64,000 nucleotides of DNA from CAZLWA01 sp964563165 (lineage in GTDB: Bacteria > CLD3 > SB21). The number at the start of each line of letters is the position of its first letter. Positions within the stretch are counted from its first letter, which is position 1. Under the pieces are notes generated by a model, which worked only from the letters and a program-made list of their open reading frames with translations, made no database searches and was not told the origin of the DNA. A program made the translations under genes and the position numbers. The stretch spans positions 1 to 64,000 of the forward strand of contig CAZLWA010000068.1 in the NCBI GenBank assembly GCA_964563165.1, in the 5' to 3' direction. Shown one piece after another: positions 44,880-51,936 of this stretch.

Positions 44880-44908
44880 AAATTACGAATTAAGAATTAT
44901 GAATTAAG
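44880..44908. repeat. 7-base repeat between convergent genes
   Basis: Units AATTACG, AATTAAG, AATTATG, AATTAAG in tandem fill the gap between MoeZ-like gene and the metallophosphoesterase gene and reach the stop codon of the latter. Confidence 0.55.
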
Positions 44909-46067
44909 ATTTCTCGGTGACCTCTGTGCTCCGTGGTGAATGCAGAAAATTCAAGTGAATACACACAATCTCAGGGCGATTGCCGATGCGCACAGGCGGG
45001 CCCCAGGTGCCGACGCCGTTGGAAACATAAAAATGCGTACTCCCTTTTTTCTTATAACCGCGGCTCACCTCAAAGACCTTTTTAGTAATGTAATTAAACG
45101 GCCACAACTGCCCGTGATGCGTATGCCCGGACAATTGAAGGTCTATGCCGGCTTCTACCGCTTCGTCCAGATTGGCCGGTTGATGATCCATCATAATAAC
45201 GGGCAAGTCCCTATCCAGTCCATCCGTCAATTCTTTTAACAATTTTCTTTTCCTTCCGCTCCGGCTGTTGTAGCTTCTATCTTCTCTTCCCACCACATAA
45301 AAACGGCTGTCAATTTTTTTGACTTCATCGCGCAAGACGCAAATTCCGTGCTCCGTCAGGTAGCGGCTCGCTTCTTCGACGCCGCCGATATATTCGTGAT
45401 TTCCTGTGACGGAATAGACCCCCCATTTGGATTTGATATTGCGAAGCGATTCGCCCAAATTTTCTTTGATCACCGGCGCCAGATCTTCGTCCACCACGTC
45501 GCCGGGAAGTAGAACGATATCGGCATTCAACGAATTTATTTTTCGGACGATTCTGTCCAATCGTGATCTTCCAATGATCGTTCCAAGATGGATGTCCGAT
45601 GCAACGGCTATGGTGAGATTTCCGCTGACTTTCTTCTGAATTGAGATATCAAGAATTCTTATTCGCGGCATGCGTGCATTCACATAGCCCGCCATAACAA
45701 GCGTTGCCGTGAGGCCCACGACCGTAATGGCGACGGCCGGCGGGTTGAATGAGACGAACGGAAAAAAAGAATTGAAAAGCAGAAACGTGTCGATACTCCA
45801 TACTGACAGAAACAGATAGATGAATGCGGCAAGCCAAAAAGAACCGATCCACGTCAGCGATTCGCTGAAAACCGAGAGCGATTGCCGTTCCCAGATCCGT
45901 CCGGCAACAAAGGCGAAAGCCAGGAACCAGAATGTAATTGTATAATAAATCCTATACCCGGGAGGGATGACGTGCCAGCCGTGAATAAAAACGTAGAAAT
46001 TCAGCAAACCGTAAACGGAAAGGGCGATGGAAAAGAACAGAATAAATTTTTTCATAATCAGTTTCAT
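44904..46067 (-). CDS. Membrane-anchored metallophosphoesterase (YaeI/YkuE type)
   Basis: 387 residues from the first ATG outside a repeat (another ATG is four codons on; no ribosome site for either). About four N-terminal membrane helices (to residue 130) precede a calcineurin-like domain with ASDIHLG, GDVVDED, TGNHEYIGG, MDHQPAN and SGHTHHGQL. All dinuclear metal ligands are present. Relatives hydrolyse UDP-diacylglucosamine or phosphodiesters; the substrate here is unknown. The last 11 residues (SPRSTEVTEKS) are encoded by a dispersed CAC-GAG repeat arm. Confidence 0.87.
   Translation of the reverse strand: MKLIMKKFILFFSIALSVYGLLNFYVFIHGWHVIPPGYRIYYTITFWFLAFAFVAGRIWERQSLSVFSESLTWIGSFWLAAFIYLFLSVWSIDTFLLFNSFFPFVSFNPPAVAITVVGLTATLVMAGYVNARMPRIRILDISIQKKVSGNLTIAVASDIHLGTIIGRSRLDRIVRKINSLNADIVLLPGDVVDEDLAPVIKENLGESLRNIKSKWGVYSVTGNHEYIGGVEEASRYLTEHGICVLRDEVKKIDSRFYVVGREDRSYNSRSGRKRKLLKELTDGLDRDLPVIMMDHQPANLDEAVEAGIDLQLSGHTHHGQLWPFNYITKKVFEVSRGYKKKGSTHFYVSNGVGTWGPPVRIGNRPEIVCIHLNFLHSPRSTEVTEKS
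44913..44940. repeat. Single CACnGAG-type repeat arm in a gene end
   Basis: Minus-strand TTCACCACGGAGCACAGAGG is one arm of the palindrome family found at 46074, 49057 and 55104. Here it is translated as the end of the metallophosphoesterase. Confidence 0.55.
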
Positions 46068-46073
46068 GAATAC

Positions 46074-46161
46074 TTGCCACGAAGGCACTAAGGCACGAAG
46101 GTTCACAAAGAAAACAATTGTTTATTGTGTAACTTTGTGTCTTAGTGCCTTTGTGGCTCAA
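46074..46161. repeat. Long CACnAAG palindrome (MITE-like)
   Basis: Arms TTGCCACGAAGGCACTAAGG and the inverse of TTGAGCCACAAAGGCACTAA meet around an AT-rich centre, total 88 bases. Each arm is itself a run of CACnAAGn units. The same arms flank the GxxExxY gene at 49057-49615, so this could be an empty or minimal form of that element. It fills the gap between two minus-strand genes. Confidence 0.75.
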
Positions 46162-46167
46162 TCTCAA

Positions 46168-46614
46168 CTATTTCCTCTCAAGTTTTTCGATTCTACTCCG
46201 AATCTCATCCGGCATTACACACTTTTGATTTTTGTTATAGTCGTAAACCACGATGATCCCCTCGCCTTCCGCCGCCACATTTTGCAGCGTGTGGCTGTAT
46301 ATGGAATATTTCATCGTATAGCGATCCGCCTGCATATCCGTAACCTTCGCGCCGACCGAGACTTTATCGGGATATTTCAGCGGCATTTTAAACCGGCAGT
46401 TAGTGGAATGCAGGATCATGCCGATACCGTGTTTCTGAACGTAATCCCACACGCCTATTTCGTCAAAATACTTCGCGCGTGCGCTTTCGAAATAACGGAA
46501 ATAAATAATATTATTCACATGGCCCAGCGCATCCATCTCGCCCCAGGCGACGGAGGTTTCGTAGACTACATGGCAATCATTTAAGATAGATGACGGATTA
46601 TTGATGAGTGACAA
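46168..46614 (-). CDS. Acyl-CoA thioesterase, 4HBT/YbgC-like hotdog fold
   Basis: 148 residues from a TTG start chosen because AGGAG lies 7 bases before it and because it gives the normal family length; the open frame runs further upstream without support. The hotdog active-site pattern is VAWGEMDALGHVNNIIYFRYFE, with the acidic residue of the YbgC group within EMDALGHVNN. Hydrolyses acyl-CoA thioesters; the chain length is not evident. Confidence 0.82.
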   Translation of the reverse strand: MSLINNPSSILNDCHVVYETSVAWGEMDALGHVNNIIYFRYFESARAKYFDEIGVWDYVQKHGIGMILHSTNCRFKMPLKYPDKVSVGAKVTDMQADRYTMKYSIYSHTLQNVAAEGEGIIVVYDYNKNQKCVMPDEIRSRIEKLERK

Positions 46615-47054
46615 TGATGATCTCCTGTGATTTAACGTTACTTGAGAAACAAAAATAGCAGCTAATTCTCCGGCTTTCTTAAACATTGGCACAAAGAATA
46701 TTTCATCCAAAACCCTTCGTCCTTCCATTTCTTGACAAGAAGCATAAAAAATTCGCACCCAAAATACAATCGAAGACGGATGATTACAAGAATTATTTCA
46801 TTCATAACCTCTTAGTCCACGGCAATCAGCCCATGGCTTTAGCCATGGGGGGAAAATGAAAACCAAAAAACCCATCGAAAAACCGTTTCAACGGTTTTCA
46901 GGAATGCGCCGTTTGATATACATACGGTGGTGCTTTCGAACCGATGAATAAGGTTGGATCAGGTTTTCACTAAATTCACGAAGGCCTCTTATTCGTTACC
47001 CTAACAATCATGTGCCCTTTTGACAAATTAGAATGGTTCTAAAGCTCACTTACT
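46615..47054. other. Intergenic region with two palindromes
   Basis: No gene. It carries CCCATGGCTTTAGCCATGGG (46830-46849) and AAAACCGTTTCAACGGTTTT (46879-46898), both perfect palindromes without T-runs, next to each other. From there to the orphan gene the DNA looks like a decayed insertion; no transposase is left. Confidence 0.5.
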
Positions 47055-47471
47055 ATGAATAACTTGATTTTTCAGAAACCATTTCATGAATACCACAACA
47101 CGGTCGGTACGCTTTCCAAGGGAACCGTGACCCTTCAAAACATCCAGCTCATTATTTTCTACTCAAATATTCAACAGGGAGATATTAATGGCCTGGTTTT
47201 GGGCACAAGCCATCTCTTTGATGAACTAATGAAATTGAATAATTCAGATGGTCACTATATTTATTACCTATCAGATGACAAGCTTATTTCTAGTAATTCT
47301 ATTACTATAGGTGAAAAGTTAAAGGGAGTAGTAGCAACCAAATGTTTGAAAAAAGAGTTTTCATTTTGGGCTAAAGCCCTTGACTATTTTCTTGTCCAGA
47401 TCCCCGCGCTAAAGCGCGGGGCTAATGAAATCGTTCGATCCATCCTCCCGCTTCAACTAAAGCGGGCCTAG
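47055..47471 (+). CDS. AT-rich orphan protein running into hairpin repeats
   Basis: 138 residues, MNNLIFQKPFHEYHNTVGTL at the start, no ribosome site and no recognised family. Its base composition is clearly richer in A and T than the neighbours. Its final 35 codons translate through three hairpins (47368, 47402, 47447), and the TAG follows the last. The original gene may have ended earlier, or this may not be a gene. Position between palindromes suggests horizontal gain. Confidence 0.35.
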   Translation: MNNLIFQKPFHEYHNTVGTLSKGTVTLQNIQLIIFYSNIQQGDINGLVLGTSHLFDELMKLNNSDGHYIYYLSDDKLISSNSITIGEKLKGVVATKCLKKEFSFWAKALDYFLVQIPALKRGANEIVRSILPLQLKRA

Positions 47472-47576
47472 GAAAGAGGTGAAAATCGAACAGGGGCCCT
47501 CGTATTGATTGATTCTATAGCCCCGCGCTTTAGCGCGGGGACCAGGAAGCCTCCCTCACCGCGGGGCTTTAGCCCG
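47368..47576. repeat. Cluster of GC-rich hairpins with CTAAAG/CTTTAG centres
   Basis: Five palindromes: GGGCTAAAGCCC (47368-47379), CCCCGCGCTAAAGCGCGGGG (47402-47421), CCCGCTT...AAAGCGGG (47447-47466), CCCCGCGCTTTAGCGCGGGG (47521-47540) and CGGGGCTTTAGCCCG (47562-47576). Orientation alternates. They lie directly upstream of ahcY. Confidence 0.8.
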
Positions 47577-47593
47577 AAGCAAACAAAATTTCA

Positions 47594-47622
47594 TTGCAAT
47601 TATGCGCACTTTTTGTTATGTT
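47594..47622 (+). promoter_or_regulatory. Possible ahcY promoter
   Basis: TTGCAA (47594-47599), 17 bases, TATGTT (47617-47622), 48 bases before the ATG. No SAH-riboswitch fold was recognised between it and the start. Confidence 0.4.
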
Positions 47623-47669
47623 TGCACAATTCGACAATAGAGGTAAGTTAATCAGCAAAGGAGTTCTCC

Positions 47670-48995
47670 ATGTCGGTCGCAGAAAAAATGAATGTTTCGT
47701 ACGTTCCCTATAAGGTTAAAGATATGTCCCTTGCAGAATGGGGGCGTAAAGAGATCAAACTTGCCGAGGCGGAAATGCCCGGTTTAATGGCGCTTCGCAA
47801 AGAATACGGGTCTGAAAAGCCGCTTAAGAACGCGCGCATCGCGGGCTGCTTACATATGACCATTCAAACGGCCGTTCTTATCGAAACCCTTGCAGAGCTT
47901 GGCGCGGAAGTTACATGGTCCTCCTGCAATATCTTTTCTACGCAGGATCACGCCGCTGCTGCTATTGCGGCGGCAGGGATTTCCGTCTACGCATGGAAAG
48001 GCATGACGGCGGAAGAATTCGACTGGTGCATCGAGCAGACGTTATTTTTTGGCAAAGAAAGAAAACCGCTCACTTTGATTCTCGATGACGGCGGCGACTT
48101 GACAAACATGGTCCTGGACAAGTATCCTGAATTGGTGAAGGATATCAAAGGAATTTCGGAAGAAACTACGACGGGCGTTCACCGTCTCTACGAAAGAATG
48201 AAAAAAGGCACGCTGCCGGTTCCCGCGATCAACGTGAACGATTCGGTGACGAAATCGAAATTCGACAATAAATACGGCTGCAGGGAGTCCCTGGTGGACG
48301 CCATCCGGCGTGCAACGGACCTGATGCTTGCCGGCAAAGTCGCGGTGGTTGCAGGTTTCGGAGACGTCGGAAAAGGTTCCGCGGAGTCTCTCAGCAGCGC
48401 CGGGGTTCGTGTCATCGTAACGGAGATCGATCCGATCTGCGCCTTACAAGCCGCGATGGAGGGTTACGAAGTTAAGAAAATGGACTCTGCGGTAAAAGAA
48501 GCCGACATCATTGTTACGGCAACCGGTAATACGCAGATCATTACGGAACGGCATTTTAAGATGATGAAGGATAAAGCCGTAGTGTGCAATATCGGCCATT
48601 TTGACGATGAAATCGATATGGCGTGGCTGAATAAGAATTACGGCAAAACGAAAGATACGATCAAACCGCAGGTAGATAAATATACCGTTGACCGGAAAGA
48701 GATCATTGTTCTCGCCGAGGGCCGCCTGGTCAATTTAGGCTGTGCGATGGGACATCCTTCGTTCGTGATGTCGAACTCGTTCAGCAATCAAACGCTGGCG
48801 CAAATGGAGTTGTGGAATCATTCTGAAAAGTACGAGAACAAAGTATACACCCTGCCGAAACTTCTCGATGAAAAGGTTGCACGCCTGCATTTGGAAAAGA
48901 TCGGCGTGGAATTGGACACGCTTACGCCCGAACAATCCAAATACATCGGCGTGACCGTCGAAGGCCCTTATAAATCGGATATGTATAGATATTAA
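47670..48995 (+). CDS. ahcY: Adenosylhomocysteinase
   Basis: Hydrolyses S-adenosylhomocysteine to adenosine and homocysteine in the methyl cycle. 441 residues with AAAGGAG 6 bases before ATG. Features: SCNIFSTQDHAAAAIA, the NAD-binding loop VVAGFGDVGKGSAE near residue 230, TEIDPICALQA, CNIGHFDDEIDMAWL and the C-terminal YKSDMYRY, where lysine and tyrosine contact NAD of the neighbouring subunit. The methionine synthase gene lies 0.6 kb downstream, separated by the GxxExxY element, and would remethylate the homocysteine product. Confidence 0.97.
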   Translation: MSVAEKMNVSYVPYKVKDMSLAEWGRKEIKLAEAEMPGLMALRKEYGSEKPLKNARIAGCLHMTIQTAVLIETLAELGAEVTWSSCNIFSTQDHAAAAIAAAGISVYAWKGMTAEEFDWCIEQTLFFGKERKPLTLILDDGGDLTNMVLDKYPELVKDIKGISEETTTGVHRLYERMKKGTLPVPAINVNDSVTKSKFDNKYGCRESLVDAIRRATDLMLAGKVAVVAGFGDVGKGSAESLSSAGVRVIVTEIDPICALQAAMEGYEVKKMDSAVKEADIIVTATGNTQIITERHFKMMKDKAVVCNIGHFDDEIDMAWLNKNYGKTKDTIKPQVDKYTVDRKEIIVLAEGRLVNLGCAMGHPSFVMSNSFSNQTLAQMELWNHSEKYENKVYTLPKLLDEKVARLHLEKIGVELDTLTPEQSKYIGVTVEGPYKSDMYRY

Positions 48996-49016
48996 CTTTA
49001 ATCTGAACCGGATCTA

Positions 49017-49053
49017 AAAAAGCGATTCCGTTCAATACGGGGTCGCTTTTTTT
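49017..49053 (+). terminator. Rho-independent terminator of ahcY
   Basis: Stem AAAAGCGATTCCG/CGGGGTCGCTTTT (one A-G mismatch) with a TTCAATA loop and seven T, beginning about 20 bases after the stop. Confidence 0.8.
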
Positions 49054-49056
49054 GTG

Positions 49057-49615
49057 TTGCCACGAAGGCACTAAGACACAAAGATACACAAAGAATTATT
49101 ATTCACGAAACTATAGCCCCTGACAGGGAAGATGAATACAAAAGCAATTCATAAACCGCTTTCTCAAAATGAGGAACAAATTGGAAAGCATCTAGTCAAT
49201 GCGGCATTCAAAATTCACCAAGCGCTGGGACCGGGATTATTGGAGAGAGTTTATGAAATTTGTCTCTGTCACGAATTAATAAAAATGAATCTGGCAATTC
49301 AGAGACAGGTTGATATCCCTATTATCTATGACGGAATTAAATTTGAAGAGGCACTACGGCTTGATAATCATTGTTGAAGACCTGGTTATTTGCGAATTGA
49401 AAGCCGTAGACGAAATAAATCCAGTTTGGCAAGCTCAAATCCTGAGCCATTTGAAATTGACTGGAAAGAGATTAGGATACTTGATCAATTTTAACGTTCC
49501 CTTGATTAAGAACGGGATCAAACGATACATTTTATGACAGACTCGAAAAGTCCTTGGACCTAGCTTAGAACCTTAAATCTTTGTGTTACTTAGTGTCTTG
49601 GTGCCTTAGTGGCAA
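49057..49615. mobile_element. Putative small element: GxxExxY gene between CACnAAG inverted repeats
   Basis: Left arm TTGCCACGAAGGCACTAAGA... (49057-49096) and right arm, read inversely, TTGCCACTAAGGCACCAAGA... (ending 49615) match at most positions over about 40 bases. They enclose one frameshifted GxxExxY gene. No transposase is encoded, so it would need a mobilising enzyme in trans. It sits precisely between the ahcY terminator and the methionine synthase gene. Confidence 0.55.
49132..49537 (+). pseudogene. GxxExxY-family protein, frameshifted
   Basis: The first frame encodes the N-terminal two thirds with the name motif GPGLLERVYEICLCHEL and ends after LRLDNHC. The second frame continues IIVEDLVICELKAVDEINPVWQ and ends NGIKRYIL. 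One extra A in GATAATC at about 49366 explains the shift: dropping it joins LRLD to IIVEDLV, the normal family sequence of about 135 residues. The family resembles a PD-(D/E)xK-like fold (ELKA with upstream acids), and its function is unknown. Could be a real pseudogene or a sequencing error. AGGGAAG precedes the ATG. Confidence 0.8.
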
Positions 49616-49628
49616 AATAGGAATTTGA

Positions 49629-51449
49629 ATGAAATCATTCTTAGAATTACTCAACGAGAGAATTCTCGTATTTGACGGTGCCACCGGAACCAACCTTCAA
49701 GCACAGAATTTAAGTGCCGAGGATTTCGGCGGAGAAGAATTGAACGGCTGCAATGAATATCTGCTCGTTTCAAAGCCGAGTGCGATGGAAAAAGTCCACC
49801 TGGATTTCCTCAGTGCCGGAGCCGATGTGATCGAAACCGACACCTTCGGATCCGCGTCCATTGTTCTTGCTGAATATAATTTGCAGGACCGTGCCTATGA
49901 ACTCAGCCGGCTCGGCGCGGAGCTGGCCAAAAAATGCGCACTTAGCTTCTCCACTCCGGACAAACCCAGATTTGTTGCGGGCTCCATCGGACCGACGACG
50001 AAACTCCCTTCGCTGGGCCACATTGACTACGAATCGATGCGGAAATCTTTTTACGATCAAATGGCTGGATTATTGGACGGCGGCGCCGATCTGTTTTGCA
50101 TCGAGACCTGCCAGGATATTCTGCAAACCAAAATAGCGCTTTGCTCCGCGCAGGATCTTTTCAAGGATCAAAAGAAAAAAATTCCTATAATCGTTTCCGT
50201 CACGGTTGAAACGACCGGTACGATGTTGATGGGAACGGAAATCGGAGCGGCGCTCACCGCACTGGAATGCTTTGACTTTGTGGATATTATCGGGATGAAC
50301 TGCGCCACGGGTCCGAAGGAAATGTCCGATAATATTCGTTACCTTTGCCACAACTCTCCCAAACCTGTTTTCTGCATGCCGAATGCGGGCATTCCTGAAA
50401 ACATAGGCGGCAGAGCTCATTATCATCTGTCGCCGGAAGAGTTGACGAAATGGCTTACCCATTTTGCCAAAGATTTCGGAGTGAATGTCGTCGGCGGCTG
50501 CTGCGGCACGACGCCGGCGCATATCAAGGCGCTGGTCGACGGCGTCGGAAATCTAAATCCCGGAAAACGAGCATGGAATTATACGCCGTCCGCGTCCTCC
50601 ATCTATTCGGCCGTGCCTTTACATATTGATCCACCGCCCATCATTATCGGCGAGCGCACCAACGCGAACGGTTCCCGAAAGTTCAAGGAATTGCTCGTTG
50701 CCGAAAATTACGATGCGATGGTTTCCATGGCCAAGGAGCAAATCCGCGAAGGGGCTCACGTGCTCGACGTGTGCGTGGCGTACGTCGGACGCAAAGAAGT
50801 TAAAGACATGGAAGAAGCCATTAAGCGGTTCAATACGCAGGTATCGATCCCGCTCATGATCGACTCGACGGAGTATCCCGTGATCGAGAAAGCGCTCCAG
50901 ATGCTGGGCGGCCGCGCGATCGTCAATTCCATCAATCTGGAAGACGGCGAAGAACGGATGGAAAAGGTCTTGCCGCTGTGCAAACGCTACGGCGCCGCGG
51001 TCGTCGCTCTGACCATTGACGAGCAAGGCATGGCAAAAACGCGTGAAAACAAACTTGCAATTGCTACGCGCATCCACGATCTGGCCATTCAGAAATACGG
51101 CATGCGTGAAGAGGATCTGATTTTCGATACGCTCACGTTTACATTAGGCTCGGGCGATGAAGAATTCCGCAAAGCGGGTATTGAGACGATCGAAGCGATC
51201 CGCCTGATCAAAAAGGCGTTCCCAAAAGTAAAAACGCTTCTCGGCGTAAGTAATATTTCGTTCGGTCTGAGTCCACATGCGCGCCACGTAATTAATTCGG
51301 TGTTTTTGCATTACGCCATTGAAGCCGGATTGGATATGGCGATTGTCAATGCCCAGAAGATCATGCCGTTGTATAAAATTGACGAGAAAGAGCGCGAACT
51401 CGCGCGCCAATTGATCTTTGATGAACGCAAATGGGAGAGCGTAGCATGA
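49629..51449 (+). CDS. metH: Methionine synthase fragment: homocysteine and folate domains only
   Basis: 606 residues. The homocysteine S-methyltransferase barrel (about 1-320) has the zinc cysteines C225 (GMNCATG) and C291-C292 (GGCCGTT). The pterin-binding barrel (about 335-600) begins IIGERTNANGSRKF and includes the IDSTEYPVIEKAL region and LGVSNISFGL. Full MetH is about 1200 residues; here a TGA follows directly after the second barrel, and no cobalamin-binding or activation domain is encoded downstream. The stop overlaps the ATG of a small membrane-protein gene. Either the corrinoid domain is encoded elsewhere or the enzyme uses another methyl carrier protein. Confidence 0.9.
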   Translation: MKSFLELLNERILVFDGATGTNLQAQNLSAEDFGGEELNGCNEYLLVSKPSAMEKVHLDFLSAGADVIETDTFGSASIVLAEYNLQDRAYELSRLGAELAKKCALSFSTPDKPRFVAGSIGPTTKLPSLGHIDYESMRKSFYDQMAGLLDGGADLFCIETCQDILQTKIALCSAQDLFKDQKKKIPIIVSVTVETTGTMLMGTEIGAALTALECFDFVDIIGMNCATGPKEMSDNIRYLCHNSPKPVFCMPNAGIPENIGGRAHYHLSPEELTKWLTHFAKDFGVNVVGGCCGTTPAHIKALVDGVGNLNPGKRAWNYTPSASSIYSAVPLHIDPPPIIIGERTNANGSRKFKELLVAENYDAMVSMAKEQIREGAHVLDVCVAYVGRKEVKDMEEAIKRFNTQVSIPLMIDSTEYPVIEKALQMLGGRAIVNSINLEDGEERMEKVLPLCKRYGAAVVALTIDEQGMAKTRENKLAIATRIHDLAIQKYGMREEDLIFDTLTFTLGSGDEEFRKAGIETIEAIRLIKKAFPKVKTLLGVSNISFGLSPHARHVINSVFLHYAIEAGLDMAIVNAQKIMPLYKIDEKERELARQLIFDERKWESVA

Positions 51450-51712
51450 TAATCAAACTTCTGAGAATTACGTCTATTCTCTGCGGAATTTGTTATTCAT
51501 CGATGGCGTGGATCTGGGCGTATGCAATGTCGTTATTTGTCTCGCCCCTCGGAATGCTGGGATTGTTACTTTGGTATTTGGCCAACAAGGTCGAATTTGG
51601 TTCGTCCGGATTCAAAAAGTCGAAACTCGAACGAATCGCCTTGTATTCGAATTTATTTGGATTTGCGGTTTCGGTGCTTTCTTTTCTCGGTTGGATGATT
51701 ATTGGCCGTTAA
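51446..51712 (+). CDS. Small membrane protein coupled to metH
   Basis: 88 residues, start overlapping the metH stop as ATGA. Three hydrophobic segments: LLRITSILCGICYSSMAWIW, FVSPLGMLGLLLWYLA, and a C-terminal LFGFAVSVLSFLGWMII. No recognised family. It is probably translated with the methionine synthase fragment, but a link in function is not evident. Confidence 0.65.
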   Translation: MIIKLLRITSILCGICYSSMAWIWAYAMSLFVSPLGMLGLLLWYLANKVEFGSSGFKKSKLERIALYSNLFGFAVSVLSFLGWMIIGR

Positions 51713-51732
51713 TGGCTTTAACCTTTGGCCTT

Positions 51733-51936
51733 TAGTCATTAGTCATTAGTCATTACTCATTACTCATTATTCATTACTCATTACTCATTATTCATTACTC
51801 ATTACTCATTATTCATTATTCATTATTCATTATTCATTATTCATTACTCATTACTCATTATTCATTACTCATTATTCATTACTCATTACTCATTATTCAT
51901 TATTCATTACTCATTACTCATTACTCATTACTCATT
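51733..51936. repeat. 7-base tandem repeat array (TCATTAY)
   Basis: About 29 units, first TCATTAG, then mixed TCATTAC and TCATTAT. It fills the gap between two convergent genes and supplies the stop codon of the minus-strand one. Confidence 0.95.

Noticed and set aside
46829..47576. Intact IS200/IS605-type insertion sequence
   Set aside because: Palindromes are present, but no transposase or accessory gene can be found; only repeats and an orphan frame remain.
47580..47670. SAH or SAM riboswitch before ahcY
   Set aside because: The 90-base leader lacks the conserved helices and loops I would expect; it contains only a plausible promoter and ribosome site.
51450..51712. Cobalamin domain of MetH separated by a frameshift
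   Set aside because: The following sequence encodes a small hydrophobic protein with no DxHxxG B12 motif in any frame, so a simple frameshift does not explain the short MetH.
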